Positions 10,230-20,223 of a DNA stretch of 64,000 nucleotides are shown here, one piece after another. The position numbers and the translations under genes are program-made. Below the pieces are notes generated by a model that saw only the letters and a program-made list of their open reading frames with translations, had not been told where the DNA came from and made no database searches. The stretch's first letter is position 1; each line of letters starts with the position of its first letter. This DNA is from Blumeriella jaapii (lineage: Eukaryota; Ascomycota; Leotiomycetes; Helotiales; Drepanopezizaceae). The stretch is taken from assembly GCA_009599575.1 (NCBI GenBank), contig VWND01000011.1, positions 992,001 to 1,056,000 of the forward strand, written 5' to 3'.

Positions 10230-12231
10230 AAATTTCTTTTTGATTTTTTTTTAATTCAAAATCGTTTTTTTTCGAATAATTTTAATCTTTTCGTTTTTTT
10301 TTAATACAAGGATTTGTTTATTAATAATTTTGTCGAATTTTCTTTTTGTATTAAATAAATCGCTGAATTTTAATTTAATTTTTTGTTTTATAATTCTTTT
10401 AATGGTTTCGTCGACGGCTTCGGAGCTAATATATTTATCGATTTATTTTTCGCTTCGCATTAATAATAGGCGCTTAAAAGCTGATATTTTTTGAATAATT
10501 TAAACCGGAATATCGATATCGATATTTTTTATATCGTCGTTTATTTTTTTTATTATAAGCGTTTTTTTAATAATTTTATCGGTTTTTTTTCGAATTTCAA
10601 AATCTTTTTCTTTTTCGATTTTAACGTTTTTTTTTATATTAATCGGTTTAGCGAATAAAACAAAAGCATTTTGCTTTTTTGTAATTCGCTGGCTTGATTA
10701 TACAGCCATAATATTTGCAAATGCGATAATTGCATTAGCAATATATATATTTGTTTTTTATTTATATATTTAAATTTTATTTACGCTTAAAATAAAGGTT
10801 TTTTTTTTAATTAATACGCCTTTTGAAATATTTTTTTTTTATTAATAAAAATCGTTTTCGCATTTTTTCTGTTTTTCAAGCAATTGTTTTATTCCGTACC
10901 TTTCATTTTCAAGCGAATAGTGTTTAATCAGCTTTGATTTTTAGCTTTATTAAAAAAGCTTATTTCTGCTTTCGTCGGACCGAAGCAAATTGCTCCGTAT
11001 TTATTAATATAATAAACGCTATTATTTATACAAAAATTAAATGTTTTGCATTTAAAGCGAATATAAAGTTTTTCGCAATAAATTTTTTTATTATCACAAA
11101 ATCCATATTTGAGGCTACGAAGTCTGTTTTAATAATTACTTTTACTATTTTAATAGCCGCGATTTTGGTTTCCGCGTTGGTTTTCCTTTTTCCTTTAATA
11201 ATCGTTATTATAATTAGTATTTCGCTAATCCTGATCGCTAGCACGAAAAAATTGCTATTAGGCAGCTATTATTTTTACGATAGCTTAGCGAGATTAATCG
11301 CTTCGCGCATTTTAAAAAAAATAATTATTATAAAAGCTATTTTAATCGTTTTTATTATTCGAGTTAACGTAAAAAAGTTTTTTTTGCTATTATATAAAAC
11401 TTTCGATTTTGTTTTAAAGTTTTTAAATTTTAATATCGGTAAATTTTAATACGAAAGTTTCGATATTTTTATCAAGCTTTTCCAAGCTAATAAATTTTGC
11501 AAAACGATTAAATAATATAATAACTGATTGTCTTTTGGCGATTTCGGTAACTTTTAGTAGCTAGATATATTTTTGCATTAAAGTTTTCACGTTTTTTTTG
11601 TAAATAGGAAAAAAAGATTTCTTTTAATTTATAACTTTAATAATACGAACGTTCGCTTTGATCTTGCTTAAAAACGAATTTTACAAATTTAAAATACTAG
11701 TCGAAGATTTCAAGGTTTTATTTATTAATTTTAAAATGTTTAATAATCTTATTGCGAATGCTAATTAAAAAGCCAAGTAAAAACAATCTTTTTTGCTTAA
11801 TCTCGCTTAAGACTTTTTTATTAACGAAAACGTTAGAAACTTTCGTATAAATACGATAATAAGCCTTAAGTTTTTTGGTTTAACGAGTTGTTATAACAAA
11901 CTGTTTAAAAAAAGCGATAATATCGCGAATTTATTAGCGATCGTAGTTTCGGAATTCCGATTTCAAAGCTTTAATTAATTTACGCCAATTTCGAGCTTTA
12001 ATAACCTTTTATTTATTTATCGATTTAATAATATTTTTAGTAATTAGATTATAATAGCGAAAAAGTTTATCGAATATCTTAATTTTAAAAACTTCGAAAT
12101 CCTCACAGGTTTTTTTATATTTTTCGATAAAATCGGTAACGTTGGCGCTATTAAATAAAAGTGTATTAAAAAAGCCAAAAAAAGGCATGCGGCCTCGTAT
12201 AAAAAAACGAAAAGCGTCGTTGTTTATAATG
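10230..12231 (-). pseudogene. Gypsy-2 copy 1 gag, decayed
   Basis: Gag forms the particle. The best piece is 11938-12231, which matches the 97-residue frame at 31798-32091 of the complete copy: NNDAFRFF, FNSANVTDFIEKYKK, then FDKLFRYY and ARNWRKLIKALKSEF. The family pattern is FxGxNVTDFLxxYE, a lysine-rich middle, RYC and DWxxLxxxLKxEF. The rest, toward the protease, is broken and rich in Lys and Ile. The plus-strand frame at 10934-11449 is antisense to it and looks membrane-like only because of base composition. Confidence 0.65.
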
Positions 12232-12956
12232 TTAGCGAAAGTATTAATAAGGTTTAAATTAAATAAATAAGTGTTTTTTAAAATTATAAGTTAAAAGTCT
12301 TCAGCGTAAAAGAAATCGTTTTTAATAAAAAAGCTATTAAAAAAGTTTTTGTGTTTTTTGAAAGAATTAAATAAAATAAGATTGCGTTTAAATATTTGAA
12401 TAGCGTATTAAAAAACTTATTTTTTAATAAATTGATTAAATTAATATAATATTGCTGTATAATCCACGGTTTCGATATTCCGTGGCTCAGGCTAATACAC
12501 GTACAGCCATTTTTTTACTACTTTTAATAAAAAGCCGCAAATTATAATTGCTATAATTATAAAGCGTAAGATTAAAAGGTTAAGTTTTCGCCGAGCGTTT
12601 AATCAAAAAAAATCTAGTTTAAAAAGGCCGAGCGCAGCGGTCGAAGCGTACGAACCAATATTCGATTTATTATTTTTAAACAAAAAAGCGATTTTCGAAT
12701 TTTAAATTTCGCACGGTTTAAAATTGCTTAACCGTAATTTCAGACGTTTTTGAAATATGTTGTATTTTTGTAATCCAATAATTATACGCAAAATAAAAAA
12801 AACTATTAAAAGTTTTTTATATAATGCAACTGCGAATAATACCATATAAAAGATTTTTTAAGCCGTAATAGCGAAATATCGAAATCGATTTTAACTGCGA
12901 ATTTAAAAAATGCATCGGCGAATATATAAAAACGAAATACCGAAATTTAAATTTTT
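12232..12956 (-). other. Long 5' leader of Gypsy-2 copy 1
   Basis: About 725 bases between the primer binding site and the first recognisable gag codons, with no convincing frame. It contains a G/C-richer patch (GGCCGAGCGCAGCGGTCGAA, 12629-12648) kept in all three Gypsy-2 copies, also at 32491-32510 and, inverted, near 63552-63571. Its conservation suggests a functional leader element such as a packaging signal. Confidence 0.5.
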
Positions 12957-12969
12957 GCGTAAATCACCA
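12957..12969 (-). other. Gypsy-2 primer binding site
   Basis: On the minus strand, two bases after the LTR end, the sequence reads TGGTGATTTACGC. A site starting TGG pairs with the CCA tail of a tRNA 3' end. The third copy has TGATAATTTACGC at the same place, a RIP-altered form. I do not name the tRNA. Confidence 0.6.
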
Positions 12970-12971
12970 AA

Positions 12972-13238
12972 TGTAAAAGTAAATAGGAAAACCAAATTAA
13001 TACGGCCATATATCGGTGGGTAAAATAATTTAGGAAATTTCTAAAAGAAACTGAAAAAAAGAAAAGAAAAATAAATAAAAATATAAATTGGACTGCGTGC
13101 CTATAATACTATCTAAGGAGATGCTTTGCTTTTATATCTGTTAAAGGTAGTTAGTAGCAGGGGGTCTCGGAGGGGTCTATGCTTCGACCATAGCTAAAAC
13201 TACCAATTCTTATCAATACAAGGTATCACCGTTTTATA
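12972..13238 (-). repeat. Gypsy-2 LTR, copy 1
   Basis: This 267-bp LTR has inner end TGTAAAAG (+ strand) and outer end GTTTTATA (family GTTTTACA). The same 267-bp unit recurs at 21813-22079, 32832-33098 and, inverted, 62960-63226. Confidence 0.9.
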
Positions 13239-14559
13239 ATATATAAGTATTTTAGCTTTTTAAAAAGTATTATTAGCGATCGTAGCTTTTAATATTAGTT
13301 TATTTTCTGGTTTAAATTAAACAAAATACTCGGTACGCAATTAAAGCTTTCGATAGCCGCTTACCCCGAAACCGATGGTAAACCGAAATTTACAATTAAT
13401 ATCTGCAAAAACGCTTTAGACCTTTCGTAAATTTTTATTAAAACGATTAAAACGAATTTTTTTTAATAATAAATTTCGTTCAAATAATTTTTTTTCACAA
13501 AAATCTAAATGGCCTTTTATTTTTTAAAATTATATACGATTACAATTTTTATATTAATTAAAACTAAAAGCTCGATATTTCTTTTTTTTCCAACTTTTTA
13601 TATAAGCTAAACGCAGACGAAGCTCGTGCGTACGCTCGCCGCTATTACGACGTTAAAACCTCGCCAAATCGCACTTTTAATAAACCTACGATAAAATAAA
13701 AAAAAAATGCGAATAAATTTCGCCGCGCGATCGATTTTAACGTTAGCGATTACGTATGGCTCGATATACGTTTATTTCCGACTTTCCGGCTTTTTCGCAA
13801 ATTCGACAATTTTATAAACGACCTTTTTAAAATTGTAACTAAAATTTTCGATAACGCTTTTAAACTAAACTTTTTTAATATTATAAACGTACATCCAGTT
13901 TTTTACGCTAACCGACTGCGTAAAACAGCTAACGACGCGCTTTCAGATTAAATTAACTCAGCCCCTGAATTTATTAATATAACTGATAAATTTAAATACG
14001 AAGTCGAAAAATTAATCGCTTGTCGAATGCAGCGGAAAACTTTCCAGTACAAAGCTTTTTAAATAAGCTTAAATAAAAATCTTACGTAGTATTCCGCGTT
14101 TGATTTTATATATGCTTTTTTGAAAATGCGCGATTTTCATTTGGCGCATAAAAAGCTTCCCGGTCTTTCTGCAAAACTTATAAACTGGCTGAAAACGTAT
14201 TCCGAAGGTTTGGATTCGTACGATTATTTAAATAACGACGTACCAATAAATAAAAGCTCGAAAGCGCGCTTTTTTCGGACGGAAAAGTAATATAACGATT
14301 TATTTTTTTGTTATTTTTCGTGTTATTCCAGCAATTACGTGTAGCTGCAAGCTTTCTGATCTTCTGATAAGTCTTTTTATCAATTGTGAAAATTATTTAT
14401 ATATATAAGGCTTTTTTTTTTTAGCAATTTCTGCCTTTTGCAATTGTTAATTCTAAATAAATATTTTTGTTACAAAACCAAAGGCTCGTTTTTCATATCA
14501 TATGAACACGGCGACCAGTTGACTAATCTTCCAGCCCTCCGACTGATTAGATCGTCACA
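13239..14559 (+). mobile_element. Gypsy-1 copy 3, 3' end only
   Basis: Third Gypsy-1 copy, starting within the integrase core (equivalent to about 2360 in copy A) and ending with a 269-bp LTR. Chromodomain pieces such as KKLPGLSAKLINWLKTY are readable around 14140-14200. Its 5' part was separated by insertion of Gypsy-2 copy 1 and lies outside the window. The last base before the insertion cannot be seen, so its target duplication is untested. Right flank: 14560 onward, an unrecognised sequence. Confidence 0.85.
14291..14559 (+). repeat. Gypsy-1 copy 3 LTR
   Basis: This 269-bp LTR starts TATAACGA, ends TCGTCACA and is preceded by purine tract GGACGGAAAAGTAA. Confidence 0.9.
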
Positions 14560-15007
14560 CGCGGCATCCGAAAACGAACGCAATTCGTACGATTCGGCTT
14601 CGAATTAGCATTTCTACTTTTTGCCTTTGGCACTTTCGAATTTCTATCTCTTTCAGGGTTTTTCGACGATTTTAGCAGCGAATTTTTACTTTACGATTTT
14701 TTTGCCGAACCGCAGTTATTCGAAGTTAATTTATTTACTAACCTTTTTCGCTTTATTATCGAATTTAAAATCGAATTGTACGACGCTGATATTTTATTAT
14801 TTTTAAACCGACGTGCATTTTTAAACCGAAGATTTAATATATTTGCTAACGCTAAAGGATTTACTGCGGTTTAGCAGCTTTAAATCGCTTAAATAATCGC
14901 TTAAGCTATCGCCGCCGCTTGTTTTTCAGCTTTCGCTAATATCGCCCGCGACGCTCGCGACGCTCGCGCCTTTTTTTATTTCGAACTTCGCGCGCTTTCA
15001 CGGCTGA
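14560..15007 (+). other. Unrecognised decayed coding-like stretch
   Basis: Between the third Gypsy-1 LTR and the solo LTR one plus frame stays open for about 95 codons, with pieces FFDDFSSEFLLYDFF and IEFKIELYDADILL. It then continues across stops into an Ala-rich part (AIAAACFSAFANIARDARDA, about 14907-14966). The frame resumes to the right of the solo LTR. I do not recognise a family. It could be a decayed gene or part of another element. The separate frame at 14621-14806 is a shadow. Confidence 0.35.
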
Positions 15008-15220
15008 TGTGACAGCTGGCTTAAGGGTGATTATGATGAATAATATGGGCCGAAAGATACGCGTGTACGTTGAATACTAAGGTGAAGAGCTCTAAGGTAC
15101 GGGAGCTCTGAACTATTAAATACAGGTTGGTAGGGGTCCGTGCACAATCCTTAATTCTACCATTGGCAATTACCACTGGCAATTACCACCGGCAATTTAC
15201 CACCGGCCAGGATCGTAACA
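15008..15220. mobile_element. Solo LTR (family S1) with target duplication GCTGA
   Basis: A 213-bp sequence starts TGTGACAG and ends CGTAACA. It is flanked on both sides by GCTGA (15003-15007 and 15221-15225), a perfect 5-bp target duplication. No internal region remains, so it is a solo LTR left by recombination. It holds a short run of CAATTACCACYGG-like repeats (15166-15208). Base composition is near normal, so it escaped most RIP. Confidence 0.82.
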
Positions 15221-15225
15221 GCTGA

Positions 15226-15490
15226 TTTTTAACCAATCCCCGAATATTACCTTTTAATCCTCGACGTAATTATTTTTCGAATCGATTTATTTAAAATCAA
15301 ATATTTTCGCTACGCTTTTAGCGACTGTAAGGATTGAAAGGCAGGGAAACACTAGTTCAGACAATAAAGCTCAGATAAGATTGGGTTGATAGTCAGACTG
15401 ATTTCTACCTTTTACATTTCTAGTAAAAGGCGTTTATAAGTACAAAAGGAAGGGTGAAGCCTTCGAAAAGAGTACCGTACGGCTTATCTA
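15226..15490. other. Spacer with LTR-like start at 15326
   Basis: 15226-15325 continues the decayed AT-rich flank. From 15326 the composition changes to near normal, beginning TGTAAGGATTG as an LTR might, after GCGAC. I cannot find a matching right end or target duplication, so it is only noted. No gene is seen. Confidence 0.3.
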
Positions 15491-15900
15491 GGGTCGGATT
15501 ACAACCGATTATACCCGGTTGCAAAACCGGGTATACACCGATTATAATCGGTTTTAAAACCGGGTATACACCGATTGTAATCGGTTTCAAAACCGATTAT
15601 ACACCGATTATAATCGATTATAAACCGATTATAATCGATTATACACCGATTATAACCGGTTTTAATTCGATTATAATCGATTATAATCGGTTTTAACCGA
15701 TTATAATCGGTATATAATCGGTTTTAAAACCGGGTATAATCGGTTGCTAATCGGTGTCAATACCGAAGTGGCGCGGTTTACTCTTATATCGATGTAACGA
15801 TTTAACACCGAGTATAATCGGTATTACCGAATATAATCGGTATTAATACCGATTATATTCGGTGTTAACACCGATTATATTCGGTGTTAACACCGAAACA
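15491..15900. repeat. Array of ACCGATTATAATCGGT palindromic blocks
   Basis: About 20 variants of ACCGATTA and its complement TAATCGGT alternate with TATAC, AAAACC and TTAACA spacers, forming many short overlapping palindromes. The last part changes to CGGTGTTAACACCG units (15866-15895). Confidence 0.85.
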
Positions 15901-16020
15901 AATCTATACAATTAAATTAAATCGATATTTAATATATACTAAATTTTTCGAATTTAAATTAAAAATCTTATATTAAACTACGTTTATTTAATACTACACT
16001 TAATAATATTTTCACTAACA

Positions 16021-16555
16021 TTATCTCGCTGCCACCACCTCGCTGCCACCACCTCGCTGCCACCACCTCGCTGCCACCACCTCGCTGCCACCACCTCGCT
16101 GCCACCACCTCGTCGCCACCACCTCGCTGCCACCACCTCGTCGCCACCACCTCGTCGCCACCACCACCACCACCACCACCACTACCACCACCACCACCAC
16201 CACTACCACCACCACCACCACCATCACCACTACCACCACCACCTCGCTGCCACCATCTCGCTGCCACCACCTCGTCGCCACCACCACTACCACCCACTAC
16301 CACCACTACCACCATTACCCACCACCACCACCATCACCACCACCACCACCACCACCACCACCACCATCACCACTATCACCACCACCACCACCACCACCAT
16401 CACCACCCACCACCACCACCACCATCACCACCACCACCATCACCACCACCACCACCACCACCATCATCACCACCATCACCATCATCATCACCACCACCAC
16501 TACCACCATTACCATCACCACCACCATTATTATCACCACCATCTCCCTGCCACCA
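16021..16555. repeat. C-rich minisatellite, CTCGCTGCCACCAC and CAC triplets
   Basis: Seven or more 14-bp CTCGCTGCCACCAC units with TCG/CTG variants run from 16026, followed by long CAC/CAT/CTA triplet tracts. Long open frames in it encode only Val, Met, Gly or Trp-Arg repeats. Confidence 0.9.
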
Positions 16556-16560
16556 TTGTA

Positions 16561-16620
16561 ACTATTCAGCTTATTCGGCTGTTCGGCTATTCGGCTGTTC
16601 GGCTGTTCGGCTTTTCGTTA
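16561..16620. repeat. Central TTCGGCTG repeat
   Basis: Six near-perfect TTCGGCTR units separate the C-rich and G-rich arms. Similar TTCGGCTGTTCGGCTTTCGG sequence is found in the LTR of the non-autonomous element at 37183. Confidence 0.8.
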
Positions 16621-16639
16621 TTTTTTCTAGCAAAATAAT

Positions 16640-17460
16640 ATTAGCGAAATAATAATAATAGCAGCGAAGTAGTGGCAGCGAAATAGTGGCAGCGAAATGG
16701 TAGCAGCGAAGTGGTGGCAGCGAGATAGTAGTAGTAGTAGTGGTAGTGATAGTGGTAATAATGGTAGTGATGATAGTAGTAGTAGTAATAGTGGTGGCGA
16801 CGAGATGATAGCAGCGAGGTGGTGGCAGCGAGATGGTGGCAGCGAGATGGTAGCAGCGAGATGGTAGCAGCGAGATGGTAATAATAGTAATAGTGGTAAT
16901 GGTGATGGTGGTAATAATAATAGTAATAGTGGTAGTGATAATAGCGACGAGGTGGCGCCAGCGAAGTGGTGGCAGCGAAATGGTGGTGGTAGTAGTGGTG
17001 GTGGTAGTGATGATGATAGTGGTGGCGACGAGGTGGTAGCAGCGAGGTGGTGGCAGCGAGGTGGTGGTAATAGTAATAATAGTAATAGTGGTGGTGGTAA
17101 TGGTAATAATAGTAATAATAGTAGTGGTGGTAATAATAGTGGCGACGAGGTGATGATAGTAATAGTGATAATGATGGTAGTGATAGTAGTCGTAATGGTG
17201 GTAGTAGCGACGAAATGGTGGTAGTGATAATAGTAGTGATAGTGGTAGTAGTGGTGGTGATAATGGTGGTGGTGGTAATGGTAGTAGTGGTGATGGTGGT
17301 GGTGGTGGTGGTGGTGGTGATAGTGGTGATGGTGATGGTGGTGGTGGTGGTGGTGGTGGTGGTGATGGTGGTGATGGTGGTAGTGGTGGTAGTAGTGGTA
17401 GTGGTGGTAGTGGTGGTGGCGACGAGGTGGTGGCGACGAGATGGTGGTGGTGTTGGTAGT
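16640..17460. repeat. G-rich minisatellite, GTGGTGGCAGCGAG and GTG/GTA triplets
   Basis: Complementary arm of the C-rich minisatellite: GGTGGCAGCGAGAT units, then GTGGTA, AATAGT and GTGATG triplet tracts, ending with GTGGCGACGAGGTGGTGGCG near 17430. Confidence 0.9.
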
Positions 17461-17701
17461 GGTGGTGTTGGTGATGGTGTTAATAAAAGCGTTGATAAAG
17501 GGTAATAACTAATTCGTATAAGATTTGTATTTTTCTCGAAGCTCTGAATTATTACACAACCTATTGTATCTATTAATCTTTAATAACTTTAAAATTAATT
17601 TTCATTTAATCGCGTGTTAACTCTGATTATACTCGGAGTTAATTTTACGCCAAGTGTTAACTCGGATTTGACTCGGTGTTGAATCGGTTGTAATCCCACC
17701 C

Positions 17702-17933
17702 ACAGGCGCCCCTAAGTATTTCCCAGGAAACCAGGCGAATTTTATTTAGTATGCTTTTCCAGCCTTTATTCTGACCTTTTCTTTTTCGTATCAATCTTTT
17801 TTAATATAACTTTAATAATTGGTTCTCTAGCAATTACTTTTATAAAATGTTTTATTTAAATATTATTTCCAGTTTTTATAATACTATCCGGCCTTTACGG
17901 CTTATCCGTAAAAAGTATTATTCGAAAATTAAT
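17702..17933 (-). repeat. Broken Gypsy-5 LTR, minus orientation
   Basis: This matches, in reverse complement, the Gypsy-5 LTR at 44849-45169. Shared pieces are TATTTCCCAGGAAACCAGGC, AAATGTTTTATTTAAATATT and TCCGGCCTTTACGGCTTATC. It lacks about 70 bp on the inner side, cut exactly where the Gypsy-4 LTR starts (17934), and its other end is lost in the foldback repeat. Gypsy-4 therefore inserted into a pre-existing Gypsy-5 LTR. Confidence 0.8.
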
Positions 17934-18152
17934 TGTCACGGTGCATCAGAGGGCAGACCAGGGAGCGAAAGCATTTATTTGGTTAATATACTAAATCTTA
18001 GAAATCTAAAAAAATACAAAAGGTCCGTTTGGTTATATTTTTGAATTTATTTAGATCGTGTTTGCTCGGGCCACCGACCGAAAGCCGAAGGCCGAAGGCC
18101 GTCCGGCAAGATTTCGGCTAAAGGCCGAGAATTTAAACCGTGCTTTTTAACA
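17934..18152 (-). repeat. Gypsy-4 3' LTR
   Basis: This 219-bp LTR runs on the plus strand from TGTCACGG to TTTAACA. A pyrimidine run (CTTTTTCCTTTTTTC) follows, the complement of the polypurine tract. It contains CCGAAGGCCGAAGGCCG repeats. Left flank: TTAAT. Confidence 0.72.
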
Positions 18153-18930
18153 CTTTTTCCTTTTTTCGACCAGGCTTTTTGTCTTTTTTTTCTTTGTTTT
18201 TATTGCTTATTAATTTGATATCGAAAATATTTTTAATCAGAAATAATCGGTCTTTCGTTAATATTAATTAGATTTAAAAGCAATATTTTCCGGGTTCGAC
18301 GTCGAAATTATTTTTAGTCAGGGATAATCGGTTTTTTGCTAATATTAATTAGATTTGAAAGCAATGCTTTTCGGGTTCGACGTCGAAATTACTTTTAATT
18401 AAAAATAATCGGTTTTTTACTAATAATAATTGGATTTAAAAGCAATGCTTTCCGGGTTCGACATCGAAATTACTTTTAATTAAAAATAATCGGTTTTTTA
18501 TTAATATAAATTGGATTTGAACTTTTACGTATATTTAATTGGTTTTAAAATAAATAATAAAAATAAATTTATTAAATACAAATATTAACGATTTTTTTTT
18601 GTAAGCCGGATTTAAAAAAGTTATTTCTGAAAAATTAAGCAATTAATTTTGAAAAATGTTCCAGGTCATTTGCTTTCTGCCAGAAATCGTAATTTAAGAA
18701 CCAGCTTTTTTATTTTATTAAAAAGTGCAATTTTTTTGAACGATTTTTAAATACGGAATTTAAAATTTAATTAATTTTTCATTTTTTTTTTTCCGAAGTC
18801 GTTTTTTATTAGCTCGGGATCTGATATTGTTTTTTTCTTTTTTTTTCGATTTTCGTCGCTTCGCGGTAAAAGCTTAATAAATTAACGTAAAAAACGTCGT
18901 AGAGTTTTCAGATTTTTGGAAATCGGAGTT
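18153..18930 (-). other. Gypsy-4 3' region after integrase
   Basis: Non-core sequence between integrase and the 3' LTR. It holds the 81-bp tandem repeat listed separately and T-rich runs. A minus frame is partly open through the repeat. No domain is recognised. Confidence 0.5.
18217..18522 (-). repeat. 81-bp tandem repeat, 3.8 copies, in Gypsy-4
   Basis: Units start at 18217, 18298, 18379 and 18460, exactly 81 bp (27 codons) apart. Each begins GAYRTCGAAA and ends CGGGTTC. On the minus strand one frame reads SNLINISKKPIIPD per unit, with a stop or two at former Gln or Trp codons. The exact multiple of three suggests the repeat was once translated. Confidence 0.85.
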
Positions 18931-19441
18931 TATATGCTTAAAAACCGATTTTGTCTAGGATTAAAAAAGGGCTAAATTTTTTTGCGTTTAGCTTTTTACA
19001 AAGTTTTTTTATTTTTAAATTTTTTTTATATTTAAATAAATTTTTTTTTGATTATAAAATGTTTTAAAATATTTTTTTATCGTAGTATTTTGCCTGGACG
19101 TTTTGTGCGTAAAAAATAGTTTTTTTCAAAGTTTAATAATAATTTTTCAATTTTTTCGCTAATTACTAAGCAGATTTTAATTCGTAGTTCGGTAACTTTT
19201 TTAATTCGAACGGCTTCGCTTTAATGCCGCTCGCTTCGAATAATAATATTTTAATAAAAAACGAAATTGCGTTATTAATAGCGAATTTCGTTATCGAAAG
19301 CAAATTTAGCCAATCGTTTTGATTAAAATCTACGTAAAAGCGCAAATATATTTTTAATACTACGTTTATTTTTTCGGTTTGTTCGTCGGTTTATAAATAA
19401 AAAGCCGTAGAAAATTTTCGTTTAATACGAAGCATAGCGGT

Positions 19442-19709
19442 TGTGACGACTCACTCTTTTGCCACCTCTCGTGTCACCCCAGCAACTACGTGTAGCTGCA
19501 AGCTTCCTGGTCTTCTGGTGGATCTCCCATCAATTATGGAAACTATTTATATATATAAGGCTCTTTCTTTTTAGCAACTTTTGCCTTCTGCAGTTATTGA
19601 TTCTAAGTGAATATCTTTGTTACAGAACCAAAGGCTCGTTTCTTATACCATATGAACACGGCGACCAGTTGACTGATCTCCCAGCCCTCCGACTGATTCG
19701 ATCGTCACA
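19442..19709 (+). mobile_element. Gypsy-1 solo LTR with target duplication GCGGT
   Basis: This 268-bp LTR starts TGTGACGA and ends TCGTCACA, an 8-bp perfect terminal inverted repeat. It is flanked by GCGGT at 19437-19441 and 19710-19714. It keeps many C and G bases that are T and A in the other Gypsy-1 LTRs, so it is the best guide to the family. It contains TATATATATAAGGC as TATA box. It lies inside the Gypsy-4 integrase. The open frame across it is not a gene. Confidence 0.95.
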
Positions 19710-20223
19710 GCGGTAAAAGTGTTTTAAAAATTTAAAATAAATAATAATTTACGATCGGAAATAATATCGTCGGGCATTTCGTATTTAAAAAATACCGTTT
19801 TGCAAAAAATATAAGCGATTTATAAAATTGTTATGTTTTTACGAACCGCGATAAAATAAAATTATTTAATTAATCGGCAAACGATTATTAAAATCGCGTC
19901 GTAAATAATTAATTTACCGGTTTTGCTATAAGCGAAATCTTTTTTGCTAAAAGCGTTTAGTAAATTTGTAATTAAATTAAATAAAATGCTATTTTAAAAT
20001 CGAGTTGAAACGGATAATAAGCATAATTTTCCATTCGTTTTTAATTTAAAAAATTTGTTTTTTTTGCAAACGATGCAAAAAAAAATATAATTTTCGATAT
20101 TTGCGGTTATTTTCGATTAATAAAACAAGCGTTTTTAAAAATAACGTGGTTTTATCGCGTTTAAAATAACCTGCCGTCGGATTATCGTAAAATCTTTTTA
20201 AAAGTCGTTTTTTAAAAATAAAA

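Larger units (their letters stand above)
9405..13238 (-). mobile_element. Gypsy-2 copy 1, 5' LTR to protease part, interrupted by the Gypsy-1 array
   Basis: This minus-strand Ty3/gypsy fragment is collinear with 29275-33098 of the complete Gypsy-2 copy: LTR (12972-13238), long leader, gag and protease. It stops abruptly at the right end of Gypsy-1B. The simplest reading is that the Gypsy-1 array inserted into its pol, with the rest left of the window. Its own right edge lies within integrase sequence of a third Gypsy-1 copy, which resumes at 13239. Confidence 0.82.
15491..17701. repeat. Foldback-like inverted structure of palindromic blocks and minisatellites
   Basis: The ends form an imperfect inverted pair: GGGTCGGATTACAACCGATT at 15491-15510 and its complement with one change at 17682-17701. 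Inside, the left half holds ACCGATTATAATCGGT-type palindromes and then CCACCACCTCGCTG/CAC repeats. The right half holds the complementary GTGGTGGCAGCGAG/GTG repeats and then TGTTAACTC blocks. A TTCGGCTG repeat lies at the centre. Strand composition switches from C-rich to G-rich at about 16600, so a single strand could fold on itself. No transposase is present. The Val- and Gly-rich frames here are repeat translations. Confidence 0.7.

Noticed and set aside
10934..11449. 171-codon plus frame with hydrophobic, membrane-like segments; similar frame at 30998-31285
   Set aside because: Antisense to Gypsy-2 gag in both copies; hydrophobicity follows from A/T-rich codons on the reverse strand.
15326..15490. 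Possible additional solo LTR starting TGTAAGGATTG
   Set aside because: No right end or matching target duplication found; left as a note only.
15968..16542. Minus-strand open frames of 75-115 codons, rich in Val, Gly and Trp-Arg
   Set aside because: They are direct translations of CAC triplets and 14-bp minisatellite units; all frames are open because the repeat lacks stops.
16021..17460. CRISPR array or telomere repeat
   Set aside because: Units are contiguous simple repeats without unique spacers and do not fit a TTAGGG-type pattern; the genome is eukaryotic.
16952..17505. Plus-strand open frames of 90-96 codons, Val- and Gly-rich
   Set aside because: Same cause, on the complementary GTG minisatellite arm.
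19459..19716. 85-codon plus frame
   Set aside because: Lies within the Gypsy-1 solo LTR and ends at its boundary; similar frames occur by chance in other Gypsy-1 LTR copies.
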